From Mxb001 sp044360385 (GTDB lineage: Bacteria; Actinomycetota; Actinomycetes; S36-B12), in contig JBIKKK010000010.1 of NCBI GenBank assembly GCA_044360385.1, positions 1-26,667 of the forward strand: 26,667 bases of DNA. The letters run 5' to 3'. The notes beneath the pieces are model-generated. The model was not told the DNA's origin. It worked only from the letters and a program-made list of their open reading frames with translations, and searched no databases. This document shows, in pieces, positions 20,876 to 26,667 of the stretch (the stretch's first letter is position 1; every line of letters begins with the position of its first letter). The position numbers and the translations under genes are program-made.

Positions 20876-22712
20876 CGACGAAGCGATCGTTGAAGTCGGT
20901 GCGGTCCGAGAGCTCGACGTAGTGGATCTCGTCGAGCAGAGCGTGGGCGCCGTGGCGCTCGGAGTCCGAGAGCAGCGCCATCTTGGCGCCCTCGCCCGCG
21001 ACATTGCCCGCGCTCACGATGCGCATCACGGGGATCTGCGGCACGAGGCCGATGCCGATCGCGCTGCGCGCAGACAGATACGTGCCGAACGACCCCGCGA
21101 GCAGCACCTGCTGGATCTCGGACTCCTCCACGCCGAACTCCTCCAGCAGGAGCTTCCACCCGGTGGAGATGGCGGCCTTGGCGAACTGCAGCTCGCGCAC
21201 GTCGCGCTGGCTGAGGAAGACGTCATTGCCCTCGCCGGACTCCTCTGCTGTCGCGAGAACGAAGAGGCGCTCACCGTCGCGCTCGACGAAGCGGTCGGCG
21301 AGATCAGGGCGCACCTCGGCGATGCGTTCATCGGAGAGGAAGCGACCGGAGGAGTCGAGCAGGCCGGTGCGCGCCAGCTCGGCGATGACATCGACCAGGC
21401 CCGAGCCGCAGATGCCGACGGGCGCGACATCGCCGATGACCTGCAGGGTGATGCCGTCGTCGGTAATGGACACGACCTCGATGGCACCGGGTGCCGCGCG
21501 CATTCCGCAGCGGATCGATGCGGCCTCGAACGCCGGGCCCGCGGGAGCGGCGGTCGACATGAGCCGCTCGCCGTTGCCCAGCACGATCTCGCAGTTGGTG
21601 CCGATATCGATGAAGAGGCGCAGTCGCTTATCGCGATCCATCCCCGACGCCAGCACTCCGGCGATGATGTCGCCGCCGACGTAGGCGCCCAGGTGCGGGA
21701 AGAGCATCGCGCGCGCCCGCGGATGCACGTGGACGCCGAGGTCGGTGGCGAGCAGGTCGGAGTAGGACGCCGTGGCGAGGATGAACGGGGCCACACCGAG
21801 AGGCTCGGGATCGATGCCGAGCACGAGCTGCGCCATCGTCGCGTTGCCGGCCAAGGCGACTTCGTAGACCGACGACGGCTCGACGCCGGCCTGCTGGCAG
21901 ACATCCTGCGTGAGGTCGTCGAGGGTGGCCTGCGCGAGTTCCTGCAGCTTGGGCAGCGACTCGGGCTCGAGCATGGTCGCGCTGATGCGGCTGATGACAT
22001 CGGCACCGAAGGGCTGCTGCTGGTTGAGCATGGATGCGACCGCGATGGGCGCGCCGGTGGTGAGGTCCATGAGCGTAGCGACCGCAGTGGTGGTGCCGAG
22101 GTCGTAGGCGACGCCGTACGACGTGCCGGTCGTGTCGCCGGGCTCCACCGCGATGAGCTCGGTGCCGACGATGACGGCGGTCACCTCCCAGTTGGCCGAG
22201 CGCAGCGTGCGGCCGAGCGTGCGCACCACATGCGGATCAACACTCAGCTCGAGGTCGTCGATCGCATCGAGCACCCGCTGCACGTCGGTGCGCTGGTCGG
22301 AGAGCGTGGCGTCGGTGAGCTGGATGAAGCGCTTCTGCACAGCTGGCCGCAGGATCACCTGCCGGCCGACGCCCACCGTCGCGGCCTTGGGGCGCGTGGT
22401 GAGCTCGGGCACGTCGACGGTGAGGTCGCGCATCGCCGTGGCCATGCAGGCAAGCCGCCAGCCCTCCGCCAACTGCTCCGCTGAGAAGGCGCGCTCGTCA
22501 AGGGCGGTGATGGGCATGCTCGCGTCGAGCACCTTCACCTTGCACTTCTTGCACGTGCCATGACCGCCGCAGGTGGAATCGACGGGGACGCCGTTCCACA
22601 GTGCGGCATCGAAGACGCTCACCCCGCTCGGCACGCGCACAGACTTGCCCGCGGGCAGGAAGGTGAGGCTTACCCGCGCCGGGCCGGTGGGAGCGTCGTC
22701 GACGGCGGTCAT
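20856..22712 (-). CDS. RACo-like reductive activator of corrinoid proteins (2Fe-2S + ASKHA ATPase)
   Basis: A 618-residue protein that restores inactive Co(II) corrinoid to Co(I), using an electron from its iron-sulfur cluster and ATP. The N-terminal plant-type [2Fe-2S] domain has C48, C54, C57 (STCGGHGTCKKC) and C89. The C-terminal part is the DUF4445/ASKHA actin-like fold with phosphate motif AYDLGTTTA (202-210), later FIDIGTNCEIVLGNGE, GSGLVDVIAELARTGLL and LLAGSFGTYLSARSA. The length is typical of the RACo/RamA-like group. ATG 22712 overlaps the methyltransferase stop by 4 bases. Its presence implies that the corrinoid protein is oxidised during turnover, as expected in an aerobe. Confidence 0.92.
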   Translation of the reverse strand: MTAVDDAPTGPARVSLTFLPAGKSVRVPSGVSVFDAALWNGVPVDSTCGGHGTCKKCKVKVLDASMPITALDERAFSAEQLAEGWRLACMATAMRDLTVDVPELTTRPKAATVGVGRQVILRPAVQKRFIQLTDATLSDQRTDVQRVLDAIDDLELSVDPHVVRTLGRTLRSANWEVTAVIVGTELIAVEPGDTTGTSYGVAYDLGTTTAVATLMDLTTGAPIAVASMLNQQQPFGADVISRISATMLEPESLPKLQELAQATLDDLTQDVCQQAGVEPSSVYEVALAGNATMAQLVLGIDPEPLGVAPFILATASYSDLLATDLGVHVHPRARAMLFPHLGAYVGGDIIAGVLASGMDRDKRLRLFIDIGTNCEIVLGNGERLMSTAAPAGPAFEAASIRCGMRAAPGAIEVVSITDDGITLQVIGDVAPVGICGSGLVDVIAELARTGLLDSSGRFLSDERIAEVRPDLADRFVERDGERLFVLATAEESGEGNDVFLSQRDVRELQFAKAAISTGWKLLLEEFGVEESEIQQVLLAGSFGTYLSARSAIGIGLVPQIPVMRIVSAGNVAGEGAKMALLSDSERHGAHALLDEIHYVELSDRTDFNDRFVDELAFP

Positions 22713-23614
22713 GCCTGAGCGGCGGCTTCCGCGGCCTGCGCAGCCTGGGCGGCTGCTTCCGCAGCCGCTTGCTTTGCGCGATGCGCCGCGATCCAGGTGG
22801 CGCCCCACTCGTCATTGCCCATCATGAGATCGGCACCCTTGACGGCCGTCACGATCTGTGGGGTGCGTGCGTCCATGATCGCGCTCGTGAGTCCGGCCTT
22901 CATCGCCATGGGCAGGAAGACGGCATTGAGCGTGTGACGGTCGGGCATGCCGAAGGAGACATTGGAGGCACCGAGGGTGGTGTTGACGCCGATCTCGGTG
23001 GAGATGAGGTGGATGGCCTCCATGGTCTTCATCGCGAGCGTGTGATCCGCACCGATGGGCATGGCGAGCGGGTCGACGACGATGTCCTCGATGGGGATGC
23101 CGTATTCGTCGGTCGCGATCCCGACGAGCTGCTTGGCCAGCTCCAGACGACGGTGCGGATCCTCGGGGATCGCCTCCTCGTCATTGGGCAGGGCGATCAC
23201 GGCGGCGCCGTAGCGCTTGACCAGCGGCAGGATCTGCTCGATGCGCTCGCGTTCCATGGTGACGGAGTTGACGAGTGCCTTTCCTTCGTACGCCGCGAGG
23301 CCGGACTCGAGCGCCTCCACGATCGAGGAGTCGATGCACAGAGGCACGTCGGTGAGGGACTGCACGAGTCGCACGGCGTCGCCGAGCAGCTTGACCTCGT
23401 CGATGAGGGGAGCACCCATGTTGACGTCGAGCATCATCGCCCCGCCGGCGATCTGCTGCGCGACGTCGATCTCGACGGCCGAGAGGTCCTCGACACGCAA
23501 CTGCTCCTGGAACTTCTTGCGCCCCGTCGGATTGATGCGCTCGCCGATGATGCAGAAGGGCTGATCGGGCCCAATGGTGATGCTGGCGCGCGCCGAGCTG
23601 AGGACGGTGTGCAT
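22709..23614 (-). CDS. Pterin-binding methyltransferase (corrinoid:THF, AcsE/MtgA-like)
   Basis: A 301-residue TIM-barrel enzyme of the dihydropteroate-synthase-like family that moves methyl groups between a corrinoid protein and tetrahydrofolate. Motifs: IGERINPTGRKKF (23-35), MLDVNMGAP (61-69), CIDSS (93-97), VVDPLAMPIG (179-188) and LGASNVSFGMPDR (214-226) with the pterin-contacting Asn218. In this cluster the expected direction is methyl-corrinoid to methyl-THF, as for MtgA in glycine betaine demethylation. ATG 23614 has TAGGAG upstream. The last 20 residues are almost only Ala, Gln and Glu, an unusual low-complexity helical tail. metF ends 7 bases upstream. Confidence 0.92.
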   Translation of the reverse strand: MHTVLSSARASITIGPDQPFCIIGERINPTGRKKFQEQLRVEDLSAVEIDVAQQIAGGAMMLDVNMGAPLIDEVKLLGDAVRLVQSLTDVPLCIDSSIVEALESGLAAYEGKALVNSVTMERERIEQILPLVKRYGAAVIALPNDEEAIPEDPHRRLELAKQLVGIATDEYGIPIEDIVVDPLAMPIGADHTLAMKTMEAIHLISTEIGVNTTLGASNVSFGMPDRHTLNAVFLPMAMKAGLTSAIMDARTPQIVTAVKGADLMMGNDEWGATWIAAHRAKQAAAEAAAQAAQAAEAAAQA

Positions 23615-23621
23615 GGGACTC

Positions 23622-24569
23622 CTATGCGGTGGTGGTGCCGGCAGCGGACGCCACCGGGTCGAAGGCAGGGCCGATGCCCAGGTCGCGGACCAGCCGCTCG
23701 AGGGAACCGTCGTGCCGGAAGTCGGTGAGGTGAATCCCGGAGACACCGGGGAGGGAGAGCGCGTGGCGACTCAACTCGAGGGTCAGCTGGTAGGACTCCT
23801 CGGCGATGGCGTCCTTGTCGCCGGCTCCGGCGACGCGGGCGATCATCTCTGCGGGGATGGAGATGCCCGGCACGGACTCGTCCATGAAGGACAGTGCCTT
23901 GGCCGACTTGGTGAGCACCACCGTGGGGATGAGTGCTGTCGTGCGCGTCACCCCGTGCTCGACGCAGCCCGCGACGAAGTTCTCGAGACGCTCGGGGTAG
24001 TAGCCGATCTGCAGCTGCAGGAAACGCGCCCCAGCCTCGGCCTTCTTGAGTGCGCGGAGCACGCGGTAGTCCAGCGGGGGAGCGAAGGGATTCTCTACCG
24101 CACCGACGAAGAGCTCGGGCGGCTGCTTGATGGCGCGGCCGGAGAGGTAGTGGCCCTCGGCCAGCCCGCTCGCGACCTTGATGAGCTGGGTGCTGTCGAG
24201 GTCGAAGACGCGTCGGGCCTCGGGCTCATCGCCGGCGGTGACATCGTCTCCGGTGAGGCAGGCGATGTTCTCGACCCCGAAGAGGCTCGCGCCCATGATG
24301 TCGGCCTGCATTGCGATGCGGTTCTTGTCGCGGCACACCACCTGCATGATCGGCTCGAGGCCGAACTGCTGCATGCCGATGGCGATGGAGGTGTTGGATG
24401 CGTGCGCATGCGCCGCGGGATTGTCGGTCGCGTTGACCGCATCGACGAAGGGGCGCAACTCGTCGGCGGCCTTCTCCACTGCGGCGAGTCCGCCACCGTC
24501 GATGCTCGGGAACTCCGCCGTGACGACAGGCCGCGCGCCCTCGGCGAGGAGAGTCGAGAGGCGGCTCAT
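23622..24569 (-). CDS. metF: Methylenetetrahydrofolate reductase
   Basis: A 315-residue MetF-type flavoprotein TIM barrel. Typical segments: VTAEFPSIDGGG, FVDAVNATDNPAA, QVVCRDKNRIAMQADIMGASLFGVENIACLTGDD (flavin/folate region), ARFLQLQIGYYPE, and a C-terminal VSGIHLTDFRHD. It interconverts methylene-THF and methyl-THF. Here, between a methyl-THF-producing transferase and folate oxidation genes, it probably oxidises methyl-THF. That direction is energetically unfavourable with NAD+, so another acceptor is likely. It overlaps metV by 4 bases, as in acetogen metVF pairs, which suggests a two-subunit enzyme. Confidence 0.93.
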   Translation of the reverse strand: MSRLSTLLAEGARPVVTAEFPSIDGGGLAAVEKAADELRPFVDAVNATDNPAAHAHASNTSIAIGMQQFGLEPIMQVVCRDKNRIAMQADIMGASLFGVENIACLTGDDVTAGDEPEARRVFDLDSTQLIKVASGLAEGHYLSGRAIKQPPELFVGAVENPFAPPLDYRVLRALKKAEAGARFLQLQIGYYPERLENFVAGCVEHGVTRTTALIPTVVLTKSAKALSFMDESVPGISIPAEMIARVAGAGDKDAIAEESYQLTLELSRHALSLPGVSGIHLTDFRHDGSLERLVRDLGIGPAFDPVASAAGTTTA

Positions 24570-25015
24570 ATGTGGAACCCCTCGGGCAGGGTTGTGGGCT
24601 CGTCGACCTCGACCATGCTCGCGCCCGGAACGGCAGAGAAGCGCTCGCGCGACTCACCAGCCCATCCCGCCGGCGTACGCCGATCCCGCCCGGTCGCGAG
24701 GTTGAGCCACGAGGAGGTCCCCTTGAGCCGGTTATCGACCGGCGGACGGAGTTCGTTGAAACCCTCTTCCCAGTGATGGGGGTTCAGCGGGGAGTGGGAC
24801 CGTTCCTCTGCCTTGACCCAGATGCAGCGCATCTCCGGCTTGACTTCGCAGTGCCCGTCCTCGCGCACGCCTCCGCAGGGGCCATTGCGCAGCGTCTTGG
24901 GGCAGGTCATCGGGCACGTCATGCCGGTGGAGTGCAGGACGCACTGCCCGCACATGCGGCAGTCCCACACCGGCTTCTTGACGACATCCTCGAGGAGAGG
25001 AAGGAGCTTGGGCAC
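24566..25015 (-). CDS. metV: MetV-like Cys-rich partner of MetF (MTHFR C-terminal domain family)
   Basis: A 149-residue protein with eight conserved cysteines in the first 65 residues: C19, C22, C25, C34, C38, C47, C56 and C64 (WDCRMCGQC, MTCPMTCPK, GPCGG, CEV, RCIW). This is the MetV/MTHFR_C pattern, thought to bind iron-sulfur or zinc centres and to link MetF to an electron donor or acceptor. The C-terminal half is variable and Pro/Trp-rich, ending TTLPEGFHI. It lies between the corrinoid gene (2-base gap) and metF (4-base overlap), so co-translation with MetF is expected. Confidence 0.85.
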   Translation of the reverse strand: MPKLLPLLEDVVKKPVWDCRMCGQCVLHSTGMTCPMTCPKTLRNGPCGGVREDGHCEVKPEMRCIWVKAEERSHSPLNPHHWEEGFNELRPPVDNRLKGTSSWLNLATGRDRRTPAGWAGESRERFSAVPGASMVEVDEPTTLPEGFHI

Positions 25016-25017
25016 GC

Positions 25018-25674
25018 CTAGCCCGCTCGCTTGGCGGCGACAAACTCCTTGGCCCTGCGCACGGCTGTGGCCGCGTCGGCTGCGTAGCCGTCCGCTCCGC
25101 AGACGTCGGCGTATTCCTGGGTGACGGGCGCCCCGCCGACCATGATGACGACCTTGTCCCGCAGGCCGGCCTTCTCGATGGCGTTGATGTTGGCCTTGAA
25201 CATCGGCATCGTGGTGGTGAGGAACGCCGACATGCCCACGATGTCGGGCTGGTGCTCCTCGATGGCGGCCACGAACTTCTCCGGCGGGACCTGCACGCCG
25301 AGATCGATCACCGTGAAGCCTGCTCCCTCGAGCATGATGTTGACGAGGTTCTTGCCGATGTCGTGCACGTCGCCCTTGACCGTGCCCATGAGGAAGGTGC
25401 CCACGCTCTCGACGCCACCCTGGGCGAGCAGCGGTCGCAGGAGGTCGAGTGCGCCCGCCATTGCCTTGCCGGCGATGAGCATCTCGGGCACGAACCAGTC
25501 ACCACGCTCGAAGCGCGCACCGACCTCCTCGAGTGAAGGGATGAGCGCCTCGAAGAGCATGCGCTCCGGTGGCAAGCCGGTGTCGATGCCGGTCTGCGTG
25601 AGCTCCAGAACTGCGGGCTTGTTGCCCACCATGGTCTCGTCGTAGAGGCCCTTGAGGATCTCGTCGGGAGTCAT
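25018..25674 (-). CDS. Corrinoid (cobalamin-binding) methyl-carrier protein, MtbC/MttC/MtgC type
   Basis: A 218-residue carrier with the two expected domains: an N-terminal helical B12-binding_2 cap (about 1-88, with LIPSLEEVGARFERGDWFVPEML) and a Rossmann B12 domain (about 91-215). The lower-ligand motif GDVHDIGKN gives His104, and VGMSAFLTTTM and MVGGAPVTQEYADVCGADGYAADA complete the cobalamin pocket. It would accept a methyl group from the MttB-family enzyme encoded across the divergent promoter and give it to the pterin methyltransferase. It overlaps iclR by 4 bases. Confidence 0.95.
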   Translation of the reverse strand: MTPDEILKGLYDETMVGNKPAVLELTQTGIDTGLPPERMLFEALIPSLEEVGARFERGDWFVPEMLIAGKAMAGALDLLRPLLAQGGVESVGTFLMGTVKGDVHDIGKNLVNIMLEGAGFTVIDLGVQVPPEKFVAAIEEHQPDIVGMSAFLTTTMPMFKANINAIEKAGLRDKVVIMVGGAPVTQEYADVCGADGYAADAATAVRRAKEFVAAKRAG

Positions 25675-26459
25675 GCCGCTCCTGCCTTTCGTGCGGTGGG
25701 GTTGGGGATAGCGGATCGGGTGGGTCGCAGTGCCAGGGCGATCTGGACCGCGGTCGCCTGGACGGCCCGGGCGACCGCCGGGATCTCGGCGGCCGTGAGG
25801 CGCACGCTCGGTCCCGAGACGGATACGGCGGCGATCACCGTGTCGTCGGATGAGTGCACCGGTGCCGCCACGGCGACCAGGCCTGGCTCGAGCTCAGAGT
25901 CCACGATCGCGACCCCTTCGGAGCGGACGCGCTCGAGCGCGTCCGCCAACTCCGCACGCGAGGTGATCGTGCGCTCGGTGAGCTTGGGCAGTCGACCGGT
26001 GGGCATCGGTGTCCCGTACGCGAGGAAGACCCGGCCAAGAGCACTGCAGTGGAAGGGCACGGGCCGGTCGAGCCAGTTGACCGCGCCGAGGAGATACGTC
26101 GAGTCCACCTGTGCGATCTGGCGGACCTCCCCGGCCAGGGGGATGGCCAGGTTGACCGTCTCCCCGGTCAACGCACCGAGCGCATCCAGGAAGGGCTGGG
26201 CGATGCGCACGAGGTCGTCCTCGGGTCGCACCGAGAGCGCGTAGTCGGTGATTGCCGTGCCGGGCTGCCATGCCCCCACGCTCGTGCGCTGGAGCAGGGC
26301 ATTGCGCTCCAGGCTCGTCGTGAGTCGAGAGAGCGTGCTCTTGGGGAGTCCGGTGCGGGCGACGAGATCAGCGAAGGTGACGGGGTCGGTCGATCCCAGC
26401 ACGGCCGTGAGCACCGCGGCGGCGCGATCCACCGCCTGCGTGCCCATCGGCGCCGTCAT
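25671..26459 (-). CDS. IclR-family transcriptional regulator
   Basis: A 262-residue regulator: N-terminal winged helix (about 8-68, QAVDRAAAVLTAVL, DLVARTGLPKSTLSRLTTSLE) and an IclR effector domain (about 78-248, with NLAIPLAGEVRQIAQVDS, FHCSALGRVFLAYG, ELEPGLVAVAAPV and AVSVSGPSVRL). It is the first gene of the 13-gene minus-strand array and faces mttB. ATG 26459 is chosen because GGGAGG stands 7 bases upstream; the in-frame GTG at 26474 overlaps that site. Its own -10 box lies inside the 26490-26506 palindrome, indicating autoregulation. The likely ligand is a methylated amine or a downstream product. Confidence 0.94.
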   Translation of the reverse strand: MTAPMGTQAVDRAAAVLTAVLGSTDPVTFADLVARTGLPKSTLSRLTTSLERNALLQRTSVGAWQPGTAITDYALSVRPEDDLVRIAQPFLDALGALTGETVNLAIPLAGEVRQIAQVDSTYLLGAVNWLDRPVPFHCSALGRVFLAYGTPMPTGRLPKLTERTITSRAELADALERVRSEGVAIVDSELEPGLVAVAAPVHSSDDTVIAAVSVSGPSVRLTAAEIPAVARAVQATAVQIALALRPTRSAIPNPTARKAGAA

Positions 26460-26489
26460 CTGCGAACCTCCCACGCGACCTTCCCAAGA

Positions 26490-26506
26490 GTTCCATTATA
26501 TGGAAC
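26490..26506. promoter_or_regulatory. IclR operator with embedded iclR -10 box
   Basis: GTTCCAT-TAT-ATGGAAC is a perfect 17-base palindrome between divergent iclR and mttB. Read on the minus strand it contains TATAAT at 26495-26500, a consensus -10 for the iclR array with a leader of about 30 bases. The outer arms match those of the fds site at 6112-6128. No good -35 was seen. Confidence 0.65.
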
Positions 26507-26527
26507 ACCACTTCCAAAATCTGAGTG

Positions 26528-26533
26528 TAGGAT
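26528..26533 (+). promoter_or_regulatory. Possible mttB -10 box
   Basis: TAGGAT lies 21 bases after the operator and would give an mttB leader of about 45 bases. The operator would then be near -40, suited to repression or activation. No clear -35 box supports it. Confidence 0.25.
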
Positions 26534-26585
26534 CGCGGGACCAACGGGTCAAGGCATTTCCGACCACGGCGAATCGGGAGAGTCG

Positions 26586-26667
26586 ATGTTTGAGAACACC
26601 CTGCCGCGCTACGAGATCCTCTCCGAGGAGTCGATGGCCGTCCTCGACAAGGGCTGGCGCCGCATCG
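26586..26667 (+). CDS. mttB: MttB-family (trimethylamine/glycine betaine) methyltransferase, 5' part only
   Basis: Only the first 27 residues are in the window. They match the start of MttB-superfamily proteins: LPRYEILSEESMAVLDKGWRRI is the N-terminal cap before the TIM barrel. GGGAGAGTCG supports ATG 26586. MttB enzymes transfer a methyl group from trimethylamine (pyrrolysine form) or from quaternary amines such as glycine betaine (no pyrrolysine) to a corrinoid protein; the carrier and its activator are encoded just across the promoter. Whether a pyrrolysine TAG codon is present cannot be seen here. The non-Pyl group is more likely in an actinobacterium. Confidence 0.8.
   Translation, partial: MFENTLPRYEILSEESMAVLDKGWRRI

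Noticed and set aside
26460..26474. Upstream GTG start for iclR
   Set aside because: It overlaps the GGGAGG ribosome-binding site that serves ATG 26459, and the added residues do not look like part of the fold.
1..26667. CRISPR arrays, insertion sequences, prophage
   Set aside because: No regularly spaced repeats, transposase motifs or phage genes were found; repeats present are short and local.

Overview
The window is gene-dense, GC-rich DNA with strong GC bias at third codon positions, frequent GTG starts and many 4-base ATGA gene overlaps. Several genes seem to lack leaders, with a TANNNT box 6-7 bases before the start codon. A tmsA/tmsB pair for 10-methyl fatty acids also points to an actinobacterium. 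No rRNA, CRISPR, phage or insertion sequence was seen, and no stretch of 300 bases lacks a gene.

Left part (1-6041): a minus-strand lipid operon, tmsA-tmsB followed by an NTF2-like gene cut by the window edge; an anchored protein of unknown function; an unrecognised gene; a VOC-fold protein and an isochorismatase-fold hydrolase that diverge from a 22-base symmetric promoter; and fdhD, the sulfurtransferase that matures formate dehydrogenase.

Middle (6042-13133): the plus-strand operon fdsG-fdsB-fdsA-fdsD for a soluble NAD-linked, Mo/W formate dehydrogenase (cysteine form), followed by a small, extremely acidic repeat protein, a convergent cupin gene, a lipoprotein and tRNA-Thr(UGU).

Right part (13135-26667): thirteen minus-strand genes run almost without gaps from an IclR regulator at 26459 to a GyrI-like protein ending at 13135. 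In transcription order they are iclR, a corrinoid protein, a MetV-like Cys-rich protein, metF, a pterin-binding methyltransferase, a RACo-like corrinoid activator, a DUF1638 protein, gntR, a dimethylglycine/sarcosine-dehydrogenase-like flavoprotein with a GcvT half, etfB, etfA, fhs and the GyrI-like gene. An MttB-family (trimethylamine/quaternary amine) methyltransferase starts divergently at 26586 and is cut by the window end.

Working model (inference from families and layout): an MttB-type enzyme moves a methyl group from a quaternary or tertiary amine, possibly glycine betaine, to the corrinoid protein. The pterin enzyme passes it to tetrahydrofolate, and MetF/MetV oxidises methyl-THF to methylene-THF. 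The GcvT-fused dehydrogenase demethylates the remaining dimethylglycine or sarcosine to methylene-THF, with electrons going to ETF. Fhs run in reverse gives formate and ATP, and FdsGBAD oxidises formate to CO2 with NADH. A 17-base palindrome of the form GTTCCA-N5-TGGAAC occurs both in the iclR/mttB divergent region (26490-26506) and upstream of the fds operon (6112-6128). This suggests that one IclR regulator controls both ends of the pathway. FolD (methylene-THF to formyl-THF) is not in the window.
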